Positions 24,425 through 31,991 of a stretch of DNA of 42,962 bases are shown here, piece after piece. The position numbers and the translations under genes were made by a program. The DNA lies in the NCBI GenBank assembly GCA_045634445.1, contig JAZRAG010000107.1, positions 1-42,962 on the forward strand, given 5' to 3'. The notes beneath the pieces are model-generated. The model saw nothing but the letters and a program-made list of their open reading frames with translations, was not told the origin of the DNA and searched no databases. This stretch comes from Spyradenecus sp045634445 (GTDB taxonomy: Bacteria; Verrucomicrobiota; Kiritimatiellia; RFP12; DVOR01). Positions within the stretch are counted from its first letter, which is position 1. Each line of letters opens with the position of its first letter.

Positions 24425-25849
24425 TTAGAATTGGAAGTAAATGAATTCGCCCCCAGAGGGCATACCCAAGAAGATGATTGCAAGGATAAAGAGGGTCGCA
24501 AAGAGAAGTTGGTGAGAGGTCTTTTCAATTTTACAGTCTGCAGGAAAGAGATAGCTAATGGCTAAGAGTCCAACAGCACACCAACAGAATCCAAAGTGCA
24601 AGGGCCCCATCCCTGCACAAAGTGCCATTAAAGAGGGCGTGTAATCGCCTTTAAACATCGTGTGAAGAAAGGTAGTCAATTGGCTAAAATCTTGTGCACG
24701 GAAGAGAATCCATGCAAAAATAACACCAATGTTTACAATGAGAATTGAAACTTTTTTGGTGATAGGTGGGTGAGGGAATGTGGATATCTTAATGAGTTTG
24801 TTTCGAAGAATGGCAATAGTTTGAAATGTTGCATGGAGTGCACCCCACGCTACAAAAGTCCAATTCGCACCATGCCATAACCCAGAGAGGAGGAAGACAA
24901 TCCATAAATTACGGAGAAGTTTTCCTGTATGGACACGATTCCCGCCAAGGGGGATGTATACATAATCTTTAAACCAAGTGGAAAGGGAAATGTGCCAACG
25001 GCGCCAAAAGTCAGTAAATGATGTGGCTAAATAGGGGCGATTGAAGTTGAGCATTAACTCAAAGCCGAAAAGACGTGCCACTCCTCGAGCGATATCCGAA
25101 TAGCCAGAAAAGTCACAATAGATTTGAATGGAAAAGAAGAATGCGGCAACAATGCAGGTGAGGGAGCTGTTAAAGAATGCGCAATTATTGAAGGTTTGGT
25201 CCACATAAACGCTCAATGTGTCCGCCACGACCATCTTTTTAAAGAGACCATAAATCATTAAACAGATACCATGCCTTGCCACGTCAGGGTTAAACTGGCG
25301 GGCCTTCTGAAATTGAGGTAAGAGATTGCTTGCGCGTTCAATAGGCCCTGCGACCAATTGAGGAAAAAAGGAGATGAAAGCGAAGAACTCCACGATGCTA
25401 CGAGTCGGCTTTAGTTTGCTGAAATAGATGTCAAAGGTGTAACTTAAGGCTTGGAACGTGAAGAAAGAAATCCCAACAGGAAGCATAATTTTTAAAAGAA
25501 GGGGATGCCACTCAATTCCTACGAGTTGAAAAAGTGCGCAAAAGCTTTCAATGAAGAAGTTGTAGTACTTGAAGATGCAAAGGATGCAAAGGCAGAGCAA
25601 ACAACAGAATGCTAATGCGCATTTGCGTAAAAGAGGCGAGTTCGTGCGATGGATAAAAAGGGCTGCGGTGAAGTTTACCCCAGAACATCCTGCAATAAGG
25701 AAAAGATAACGCCAATCCCACCACCCATAAAAGAGATAAGAAACGATGAGGAGAAACAGGTTCTGTGCACGAAAGGATTTCGCAAGGAGCCAATAAATGG
25801 AGAGCGCGCAAGGCAAGAAAAGGGCAAAAATGAGTGAGTTAAAAAGCAT
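24425..25849 (-). CDS. MBOAT family O-acyltransferase (AlgI-like)
   Basis: A 474-residue polytopic membrane protein from ATG 25849, which has GGAG just upstream; the open frame before it is the structured leader. It shows the MBOAT/AlgI features FNSLIFALFLP at the start, GISFFTFQALSYTFDIY, FFPQLVAGPIERA, DFWRRWHISLSTWFKDYVYIPLGGNR, and LSGLWHGANWTFVAWG with the catalytic His. It would transfer an acetyl group from the cytoplasm to an exported polysaccharide, helped by the SGNH protein encoded next. No polymer synthesis genes are in the window. The cassette lies between two pnp 3' ends and may have been acquired. Confidence 0.9.
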   Translation of the reverse strand: MLFNSLIFALFLPCALSIYWLLAKSFRAQNLFLLIVSYLFYGWWDWRYLFLIAGCSGVNFTAALFIHRTNSPLLRKCALAFCCLLCLCILCIFKYYNFFIESFCALFQLVGIEWHPLLLKIMLPVGISFFTFQALSYTFDIYFSKLKPTRSIVEFFAFISFFPQLVAGPIERASNLLPQFQKARQFNPDVARHGICLMIYGLFKKMVVADTLSVYVDQTFNNCAFFNSSLTCIVAAFFFSIQIYCDFSGYSDIARGVARLFGFELMLNFNRPYLATSFTDFWRRWHISLSTWFKDYVYIPLGGNRVHTGKLLRNLWIVFLLSGLWHGANWTFVAWGALHATFQTIAILRNKLIKISTFPHPPITKKVSILIVNIGVIFAWILFRAQDFSQLTTFLHTMFKGDYTPSLMALCAGMGPLHFGFCWCAVGLLAISYLFPADCKIEKTSHQLLFATLFILAIIFLGMPSGGEFIYFQF

Positions 25850-25925
25850 ATGCTCTCCTAAAGGGTGGCGAAACTTCTCAGAGAACGCTTTTGCCGAAAA
25901 TGAAAAACGCGCTCTCCAATCACGT

Positions 25926-26040
25926 CTCACAACAGGCCCTAGGAAAGCCCAAGAATGAACGCGAAAAGAGAACGCGCCAATGGGCGCGCTCCGCTTAAAC
26001 ACGTTGCATTCTTCTTCGAATTTCCTAGGTTCGTTGTGAG
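25926..26040. repeat. 115-bp imperfect palindromic element in the MBOAT leader
   Basis: The arms pair from the outside in: CTCACAAC (25926-25933) with GTTGTGAG (26033-26040), CCTAGGAAA (25938-25946) with TTTCCTAGG (26021-26029), AAGAATG and AACG (25951-25961) with CGTT and CATTCTT (26002-26013), and a GC-rich tip near 25973-25988 (CGCGCC, AAT, GGGCGCG). The tip on the minus strand is followed by TTCTCTTTT, which could work as an attenuator. The whole resembles a MITE-like palindrome or a structured RNA leader. No target-site duplication is obvious. Confidence 0.65.
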
Positions 26041-26048
26041 CAACAATG

Positions 26049-26107
26049 TTTGTGCAGTGCACAAAAATCAGTTGTTATGGCTCATCCCATAACGTGCCTT
26101 TAGTATA
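26049..26107 (-). promoter_or_regulatory. Extended -10 promoter and palindrome upstream of MBOAT
   Basis: Minus strand: TGTTATACT, an extended -10 box with TATACT at 26107-26102, predicts a start near 26095 and a leader of about 246 bases. Within the first 50 bases are a hairpin GTTATGG/CCATAAC (26071-26090) and a perfect 17-bp palindrome TTTGTGCAGTGCACAAA (26049-26065). The -35 box is poor, which suits an extended -10 promoter or an activated one. Confidence 0.55.
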
Positions 26108-26265
26108 ACACATCTTAGATTTGTCGCTTTGAAAATGTTATTTTCTTTTGATTATTTTACTTAAGGTGAGGAGCTCATCTATTTACGTGTTCTTTAGAAG
26201 GTTTTAGGTATAACGAGGTGGTTCATGAGGGGGGAGCGGAAGGTTAAAGATAGTTAAGTATTATA

Positions 26266-26301
26266 AAAACAACAAGCGCACCTCAGATGAGATGCGCTTG
26301 T
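26266..26301 (-). terminator. Terminator of pnp
   Basis: ACAAGCGCA (26272-26280) pairs with TGCGCTTGT (26293-26301), with an inner CTC/GAG stem and four-base loop. On the minus strand TGTTTTTAT follows. It lies 23 bases after the pnp stop. Confidence 0.85.
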
Positions 26302-26323
26302 GATGTTTAGAGCGAAGGTTTAA

Positions 26324-28450
26324 TTAGGCCTGCTGATCAAGGTCGCGCATTGCTTCCTTACGGGAGAGCTTGACACGGCCACGTTCATCGATGCCGATGC
26401 ACTTCACCATCATCTTGTCGCCCACCTTGCAGACGCTTTCCACAGAGGGGATGCGGCGGTTGGAGAGTTCGGAGATGTGGCAGAGACCATCCTTACCAGG
26501 AAGGATTTCTACGAAGCAACCGAATTCCTTGATGCCGGTGACGGTACCTTCGTAAATCTTACCTTCTTCAGCTTCAGCAGAGATGGCTTCGACTTCGCGC
26601 TTGGCGGCTGCCATGGATTCAGCATTGGTTGCGAAGATGGAGACGGTGCCGTCTTCTGCGATGTCAATCTGAGCGCCAGTGGAGTCGGTGATGCGACGGA
26701 TGTTCTTGCCGCCAGGACCAATGAGTTCGCCAATCTTGTCGGTCGGGATCTTGATCGTGGTGATGCGCGGAGCGTAGGGGGAGAGCTCTTCACGAGGAGC
26801 AGGAATCACGGTAGCCATGTAATCCAAGATGGTGTTACGGCCCACGCGTGCTGCTTCAAGAGCGTCTTCCACGAGATCCCATGTGAGACCGCGGAGCTTG
26901 AGGTCGACCTGGAAGCCGGTGATACCCTTGCGCGTACCGCCAATTTTGAAGTCCATGTCGCCGCAGTGGTCTTCAGCGCCGAGAATATCGGTCACGAGTA
27001 CCTTCTTGCTCAAGTCAGGCGTGGTGAAGAGGCCGACGGAGATACCTGCCACAGGTGCGGTGATCGGTACGCCAGCATCCATGAGTGCCAAGCAACCGCC
27101 GCAGATGGAGGCCATCGAGGAGGAGCCGTTGGAGCCCATGATTTCGGAAACCACGCGCACAGAGTAAGGATAATCAGCAGGAATCACTTCTGCGAGGGAG
27201 CGTTCGGCAAGTGCGCCGTGGCCGATTTCGCGACGGCCCGTGGAACCCAAACGGCCCACTTCGCCAGTGCAGTAGGGCGGGAAGTTGTAGTGAAGGATGA
27301 ACTTCTTCTGCTTAGCGCCGCCAGTGACAGAGTCAAGATCCTGTGCATCCTTAGAGGTGCCGAGGGTGACGGTGGCGAGGTTCTGAGTTTCGCCACGATT
27401 GAAGACTGCAGAACCGTGGGTGCGGGTGAGCACGCCCACCTGAGCTGCGAGCGGACGAATTTCGTGCTGAGCACGACCATCAATACGCTTGCCACGTTCC
27501 AAGAAGTTGGCGCGAACGGTTTCAATTTCGAGTGCGTCAAAGAGGTGAACAAACTTCACATCGTCAATGACCCAATAACCAGCTTCATCCTTGCCATACT
27601 TTTCCTGGCAAGCTGCGAGAAGTTCTGCGCGAATGGCGTCAACCGCTGCCTGACGTTCCAACTTACCAGGGATGATGAGCGCGTCAGCGAGGCGAGAACC
27701 TGCGAGGTCGCGGATGAAGTTTATCTTTTCAGGATCTTCAGGCTTGTCTGCGATTTCCTTGTCAGGCTTGCCAAGGGCGCGACGCATTTCAATCTGAAGG
27801 TCAATGATCTTTTCAACTTCTTCATGGGCGCGCTTCATTGCGGCGAGGAAGTCTGCTTCGGAGATTTCCTTTGCAGAACCTTCCATCATGAGGAACTTAC
27901 CGCGGAGACCTGCATAGAGGAGGTCGAGGTCGGACTGTTCGCGTTCTTCGTGGCTGGGGTTGATGACCCATTCGCCATTGATGCGGCCGATGCGGACGCA
28001 GCCGATGGGGCCCATGAAGGGAACGTCAGAGATGTGAAGTGCGGCAGAAGCTGCGTTCACAGCGAGAATATCGGTTTCGTGCGTACCATCACAGCTGACG
28101 AGCATGGAGTTAACCTGCACGTCATTGTAGTAACCGTCAGGGAAGAGCGGACGGATAGGGCGGTCGCACATACGAGCGATGAGCGTTTCCTTTTCGGAAG
28201 GACGCTGTTCGCGCTTGAAGAAGCCACCCGGGAAGCGGCCTGCAGCGTAGAACTTTTCGCGATATTCACACTGCAAGGGGAAGAAGTCAATGCCTTCACG
28301 GGGCTTATCGGTGCAGGTCACTGCACAGAAAACGGTGGAGTCACCCACGGAGACGGTCACTGCACCAGCGGCCTGCTGAGCCAAGAGACCAGTTTCGATT
28401 GTCATTGTCTGGCCGGCGATTTCGGCCGAGAACTTTTTGCTATTCTGCAT
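26324..28450 (-). CDS. pnp: Polyribonucleotide nucleotidyltransferase (PNPase)
   Basis: A 708-residue protein, the usual length. Two RNase PH domains (about 10-230 and 310-540) flank a helical domain; FFPLQCEYREKFYAAGRFPGGFFKREQRPSEKE and MGSNGSSSMASICGG are the typical signatures. A KH domain (TIKIPTDKIGELIGPGGKNIRRI, about 555-615) and an S1 domain (YEGTVTGIKEFGCFVEILPGKDGLCHISELS, about 622-700) follow. PNPase degrades RNA 3' to 5' with phosphate and acts with the degradosome. GGA lies nine bases before the ATG. The leader holds a long hairpin, which may be the site of autoregulation. The last 17 codons have a second copy at 23290-23344. Confidence 0.97.
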   Translation of the reverse strand: MQNSKKFSAEIAGQTMTIETGLLAQQAAGAVTVSVGDSTVFCAVTCTDKPREGIDFFPLQCEYREKFYAAGRFPGGFFKREQRPSEKETLIARMCDRPIRPLFPDGYYNDVQVNSMLVSCDGTHETDILAVNAASAALHISDVPFMGPIGCVRIGRINGEWVINPSHEEREQSDLDLLYAGLRGKFLMMEGSAKEISEADFLAAMKRAHEEVEKIIDLQIEMRRALGKPDKEIADKPEDPEKINFIRDLAGSRLADALIIPGKLERQAAVDAIRAELLAACQEKYGKDEAGYWVIDDVKFVHLFDALEIETVRANFLERGKRIDGRAQHEIRPLAAQVGVLTRTHGSAVFNRGETQNLATVTLGTSKDAQDLDSVTGGAKQKKFILHYNFPPYCTGEVGRLGSTGRREIGHGALAERSLAEVIPADYPYSVRVVSEIMGSNGSSSMASICGGCLALMDAGVPITAPVAGISVGLFTTPDLSKKVLVTDILGAEDHCGDMDFKIGGTRKGITGFQVDLKLRGLTWDLVEDALEAARVGRNTILDYMATVIPAPREELSPYAPRITTIKIPTDKIGELIGPGGKNIRRITDSTGAQIDIAEDGTVSIFATNAESMAAAKREVEAISAEAEEGKIYEGTVTGIKEFGCFVEILPGKDGLCHISELSNRRIPSVESVCKVGDKMMVKCIGIDERGRVKLSRKEAMRDLDQQA

Positions 28451-28462
28451 ACTTTTTTCCTA

Positions 28463-28508
28463 CTGCGGGTCGTGGCCTGGAAAGAACTGTTTGCCACCCT
28501 GTCCGCAG
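28463..28508 (-). promoter_or_regulatory. Leader hairpin of pnp, candidate autoregulatory site
   Basis: CTGCGG (28463-28468) pairs with CCGCAG (28503-28508), and GTGGC (28472-28476) with GCCAC (28493-28497), with an inner loop of about 16 bases. It sits between the predicted transcription start (near 28536) and the start codon, leaving the ribosome-binding site free. In E. coli a leader stem-loop is cut by RNase III and then used by PNPase to repress its own mRNA. The resemblance is positional; conservation was not tested. Confidence 0.55.
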
Positions 28509-28542
28509 GCTTGTTTCGTTTCTAATGTCTTTCCAATCATTA

Positions 28543-28572
28543 AAGATAGCACAACAGAGCCTTTTATTGCAA
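28543..28572 (-). promoter_or_regulatory. Promoter of pnp
   Basis: Minus strand: TTGCAA (28572-28567), an 18-bp spacer and TATCTT (28548-28543). A start near 28536 would give an 86-base leader. Confidence 0.55.
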
Positions 28573-28794
28573 TGAAAATACGCTACTAAATAATAATAAA
28601 ACAAAAAAGGTGCATAGCGGAGATTTCAAATGGCGTTGTTTGGGTAGTAAAACATTGGGAGGCTATTCTGTCTTTTTGGGTGAAACGCGGTTTTAAGTGT
28701 GGGATAAAAGGGGGGGCTTGACGATGATTACGTATGAATTTTGGCAGAAAAATAAGAAAAAGTTTGATTTCTAACAAAAATGTTAAAAAAATGC

Positions 28795-28824
28795 TTGACG
28801 TTTTAAATGTGACCTTGCTACAAT
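28795..28824 (+). promoter_or_regulatory. Promoter of the tRNA operon
   Basis: TTGACG (28795-28800), an 18-bp spacer and TACAAT (28819-28824). It starts near 28831, 12 bases before tRNA-Met. The stretch 28573-28794 has no gene that I can support. Confidence 0.8.
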
Positions 28825-28842
28825 GTGCGGCGTTTTCTACTT

Positions 28843-28918
28843 GGCGGGTTAGCTCAGTTGGTAGAGCAGCGGAATCATAATCCGCGTGTCGGGGGATCGT
28901 GCCCCTCACCCGCCACCA
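28843..28918 (+). tRNA. tRNA-Met (CAT), probably elongator
   Basis: A 76-base gene with encoded CCA. Acceptor arms GGCGGGT/ACCCGCC pair fully; D-arm AGCTCAGTTGGTAGAGC; anticodon stem GCGGA/TCCGC with loop ATCATAA and anticodon CAT. G1-C72 pairing argues against an initiator, which has a 1-72 mismatch. Lysidine-modified tRNA-Ile (CAT) cannot be excluded but the GCGGA-ATCATAA stem is common in elongator Met. The T-loop is ATCGTGC where TTCGAxx is expected, so T54 and A58 are swapped to A54 and T58. Confidence 0.85.
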
Positions 28919-28943
28919 TTTTTTTAGAAAACAGACTCCACGT

Positions 28944-29018
28944 TCCGAAGTGGCGCAGTGGTAGCGCAGGTGACTGTTAATCACTTGGTCGCAGGTTCGA
29001 ATCCTGCCTTCGGAGCCA
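28944..29018 (+). tRNA. tRNA-Asn (GTT), copy 1
   Basis: A 75-base gene with encoded CCA. Acceptor TCCGAAG/CTTCGGA, anticodon loop CTGTTAA with GTT, T-arm GCAGG TTCGAAT CCTGC. It lies 25 bases after tRNA-Met in the same transcript. Confidence 0.96.
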
Positions 29019-29043
29019 ATTTTCAGACGATTTCCCTTTTCGT

Positions 29044-29118
29044 TCCGAAGTGGCGCAGTGGTAGCGCAGGTGACTGTTAATCACTTGGTCGCAGGTTCGA
29101 ATCCTGCCTTCGGAGCCA
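29044..29118 (+). tRNA. tRNA-Asn (GTT), copy 2
   Basis: Identical to copy 1. The identity covers 78 bases (28941-29018 and 29041-29118), exactly 100 bases apart. It looks like a recent tandem duplication. The operon terminator follows. Confidence 0.96.
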
Positions 29119-29122
29119 TTTT

Positions 29123-29156
29123 ACGCTTGAGCAACCGCTCAAGCGTCTTTTGTTTT
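29123..29156 (+). terminator. Terminator of the tRNA operon
   Basis: ACGCTTGAGC (29123-29132), loop AACC, GCTCAAGCGT (29137-29146): a perfect 10-bp stem followed by CTTTTGTTTTT. Confidence 0.93.
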
Positions 29157-29167
29157 TAGGTGATGCT

Positions 29168-29200
29168 AAAAAAGAAGGTCCGCCCAATTGAGCGAACCTT
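29168..29200 (-). terminator. Terminator of the MATE gene
   Basis: AAGGTCCGC (29175-29183) pairs with GCGAACCTT (29192-29200), one G-T pair. On the minus strand the stem is followed by CTTTTTT. It faces the tRNA terminator. Confidence 0.82.
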
Positions 29201-29225
29201 AGAATAGATGTGGCGCGTGGCGATG

Positions 29226-30581
29226 TTAATTGCCGATGACATTGTGCTTTTTCCATCCACCGTGGAAGAATCGCCAGAGGAAGATACTCGCTGCCAAGAA
29301 AACGTACCCAGGCATTGTCCACCAAAGTGCAACAATATCGTGGCCAAAGTGGTAGAGTAAAAAGATGGCAGGCACCCAAAGAACCACGGAGATAAATCCT
29401 GTAACAAACATAACAAAGCGCGTGTCGCCTGCACCTTTAAGTGCGCCGCCAAGGATGATATTGCACGCGTCTCCTGTGGCCCAAAAGAGGAAGAGGAACA
29501 CGAGCTTTTTCCCAACGCTCAAATATGCATCATAGGCGAAGGGTGAATTCTCCGCGTAGAAGAAGTGTAGGATGTGTTCGTGGAAAGGACCAATAATTAA
29601 TAGGCTAAGGCAGATGTAGCCAAGGCCAATTAAAAGACATTTACCGCCTGCGCGCGTAGCACCGCTGGGGTCTTTCGCGCCAATGCGTTGGCCGACGAGG
29701 ACTGTCGCCGCCATTGCGATGCCCATTAGGGGCGCGAAAATAAGATGGTTGATGGCGAGTGCGATATTGCTAACCGCAAAACTGAGTTCGTCAAAGCGCC
29801 CTGTAAGGAAGACGAAGATGGTGAAAGTCGAGATGTCTAACAAGACGTGACCCCCGCTGGGTACGCCAAAACGGATAATTCGCAACATTAATGGAAGCTT
29901 AAATGCAAAAGCCACGCGACTACGGTAGAGCGTAGAAAAGTGTCTTTCACGAAGCACTGCCACTGCTAAGATGGCGACGATTAGAAATTGCCCACAGGCG
30001 GTTGCGATACCAGCGCCGACAATCCCTAATTCCGGAATCGGCCCAAATCCCCAAATGAAGAGGGGGTCAAGTACCACATTGACAGCGTTTCCGACAAGGT
30101 TGGCGATCATAACTAAGCGTGTAAAGCCTTGGCCTGTAAAGAAACCAGAAAGCGCTGCGCCAAATGGGATAAAGAAACTGCCAATCGTGAGGGTAAGGTA
30201 ATAACTCCGTTCTGCGGCAATCACATCGGGCGCATGGCCTGCAAAGTCAAAGAACCAATATCCCAATGGGATGGAGAGCAAAAGAATTGGAATGCAGAGT
30301 ACGGAGAGCCAAATGCCCTGTGCCATTGCACGGGCACACGCTGCGCGAGCGCCTGCGCCGTAATATTGCGCCACAAAGGTCCCTGAGTAATGGACAATAT
30401 TTTGTAGAAAGGCTAACACCATAAAGGACATTAACCCTGCGGGTAATGCTGCTTGAATACAGACCGCACTATAGCGTGCCAAAAAGATACGGTCGGCAAA
30501 CATCATCACGGCATTGCCCGCCATCGCCAAGACAAGTGGCCATGCGACAGAAAGACATTCGCGGAAGGAGGCTGGTTTCAT
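29226..30581 (-). CDS. MATE family efflux transporter
   Basis: A 451-residue protein with about 12 membrane helices. The N-terminal half begins WPLVLAMAGNAVMMFADRIFLARYS, which matches the NorM-type repeat, and includes YSGTFVAQYYGAG. The second repeat starts near residue 235 with RFGVPSGGHVLLDI. AGIATACGQF and FVTGFISV also fit. MATE proteins expel cationic drugs or metabolites using H+ or Na+ gradients across the inner membrane. The substrate cannot be predicted. It has a terminator on each side, so it is transcribed alone. The ribosome-binding site is weak. Confidence 0.88.
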   Translation of the reverse strand: MKPASFRECLSVAWPLVLAMAGNAVMMFADRIFLARYSAVCIQAALPAGLMSFMVLAFLQNIVHYSGTFVAQYYGAGARAACARAMAQGIWLSVLCIPILLLSIPLGYWFFDFAGHAPDVIAAERSYYLTLTIGSFFIPFGAALSGFFTGQGFTRLVMIANLVGNAVNVVLDPLFIWGFGPIPELGIVGAGIATACGQFLIVAILAVAVLRERHFSTLYRSRVAFAFKLPLMLRIIRFGVPSGGHVLLDISTFTIFVFLTGRFDELSFAVSNIALAINHLIFAPLMGIAMAATVLVGQRIGAKDPSGATRAGGKCLLIGLGYICLSLLIIGPFHEHILHFFYAENSPFAYDAYLSVGKKLVFLFLFWATGDACNIILGGALKGAGDTRFVMFVTGFISVVLWVPAIFLLYHFGHDIVALWWTMPGYVFLAASIFLWRFFHGGWKKHNVIGN

Positions 30582-30603
30582 AACGGCTCTAACACAGGAA
30601 TCA

Positions 30604-30639
30604 ATTAAAATCGGCGAGCGTTTAGAGTGACTCGCCGAT
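30604..30639 (-). terminator. Terminator of the argF-pyrB-rnhC-aroA operon
   Basis: ATCGGCGAG (30610-30618 forward arm, read AATCGGCGAG) pairs with CTCGCCGAT (30631-30639), a 9-bp stem with a 12-base loop. On the minus strand TTTTAATT follows. It lies 24 bases after the aroA stop. Confidence 0.82.
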
Positions 30640-30662
30640 GTGCGCGCAAGGGGATGAATCTT

Positions 30663-31955
30663 TTAGAGACCTAAGACGCGCGGGAAGTCGGGGAAGGATT
30701 CATTGAGCATTTCAAATCCTTCGACAGCGATGGGCTGCTCTGCACGGAGTGCCGCGAGCGCCATGCTCATTGCGATACGATGATCTCCGTGTGCATTAAC
30801 GATGCCATTGCCAGGAATCTTGCCCGTGCCATGGATGCAGACGCCATCAGGATACTCTTCGATGTCTACGCCTACAGCACGTAAGTTCTGAGCCATAATG
30901 GCGATGCGATCAGATTCCTTCGTGCGGAGTTCTGCGGCTTCTCGCACAATGGTGTCGCCTTCTGCACACGCTGCCGCAATCATAAACGCAGGGAATTCAT
31001 CAATCATGCGTACGACAAGGTCGCCTTGAATGGTGGTAGCCGAAAGTTTTTGTGCGGCACGCACGCGGATGTCAGCAATGGGTTCGCCTGCCATTTCGGC
31101 TTCATTTTCAAAGGAGATATCTGCCCCCATCGCACGCAACGCATCTACGATACCTGTGCGCGTTGGATTGATGCCGACTTTTTCTAAGACGAAGTCACTG
31201 CCAGACAAAATCGTTGCCGCAACCATTAAAAACGCAGCACTGGAGATATCGCCAGCGAGTTCCGTATCTAATGGCTTGAGCGGTTCGCTCTGTGGTAATA
31301 CCACGGCGCCATATCCTTCGGAGAAATTTTTAACGCGTGCACCCATTGCCGAGAGCATACGTTCGGTGTGGTCACGCGAAGGGCCTGGCTCCAAAATGGC
31401 ACTTGGGGCATCACCAGAGAGCGCTGCAAGTAGTAAGCAACTCTTCACCTGTGCAGATGCCACTGGCAAGACATAGTTGATTGACCCGATTTTGCCAGGC
31501 TTAAAGGTGAGCGGCGCGCGATTGTCTTCGGCTTCCACTTCTGCGCCTAACATGCGTAAGGGGTCAATAATACGCGCCATTGGGCGCTTGCGAAGCCCAT
31601 CAGAGCCATCCAATACGCAAGAAACGCCAGCCCCTGCGATTGCGCCAGCCAGTAAGCGAAACGTTGTAGCAGAGTTGCCACAATCTAATGGTGCATCAGG
31701 GGTCTTAAAGCCCTTGAGGCCCACGCCTTTTACTTTGAGCACATGCGTTTCTTCATCAAGTGTCCACTCCACCCCTAACGCACGCAAACAACGCAACATC
31801 GCACGCGTTACACCGCCAATCAAAAAACGGCGTACCGTGCTTTCACCTTCTGCAAGTGATGCAAAGAGTAACGCGCGATGCGAAAGAGACTTGTCGCCCT
31901 CAGGACGATAAGCGCCAGTTAAAGGTTGTTTACGAGGGGAAATGGTTTGCGTCAT
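30663..31955 (-). CDS. aroA: 3-phosphoshikimate 1-carboxyvinyltransferase (EPSP synthase)
   Basis: A 430-residue enzyme that joins PEP to shikimate-3-phosphate, step six of the shikimate pathway to aromatic amino acids. Visible motifs: PEGDKSLSHRALL near the start with the conserved Lys, the LDCGNSATTFRLLAG glycine-rich loop, RKRPM, VKSCLLLAAL, DISSAAF, and LRTKESDRI near the end. GGAG lies nine bases before the ATG. Last gene of the argF-pyrB-rnhC-aroA operon, 36 bases after rnhC, then a terminator. Other pathway genes are not in the window. Confidence 0.96.
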   Translation of the reverse strand: MTQTISPRKQPLTGAYRPEGDKSLSHRALLFASLAEGESTVRRFLIGGVTRAMLRCLRALGVEWTLDEETHVLKVKGVGLKGFKTPDAPLDCGNSATTFRLLAGAIAGAGVSCVLDGSDGLRKRPMARIIDPLRMLGAEVEAEDNRAPLTFKPGKIGSINYVLPVASAQVKSCLLLAALSGDAPSAILEPGPSRDHTERMLSAMGARVKNFSEGYGAVVLPQSEPLKPLDTELAGDISSAAFLMVAATILSGSDFVLEKVGINPTRTGIVDALRAMGADISFENEAEMAGEPIADIRVRAAQKLSATTIQGDLVVRMIDEFPAFMIAAACAEGDTIVREAAELRTKESDRIAIMAQNLRAVGVDIEEYPDGVCIHGTGKIPGNGIVNAHGDHRIAMSMALAALRAEQPIAVEGFEMLNESFPDFPRVLGL

Positions 31956-31991
31956 GGTGAGAACTCCACGAGTGTCAAGCGATTGCGGTTA

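Noticed and set aside
26477..28525. A 682-codon open frame opposite pnp
   Set aside because: Same reason: the minus-strand gene is complete PNPase, and the opposite frame is low in motif content and rich in Glu, Asp, Ala and His.
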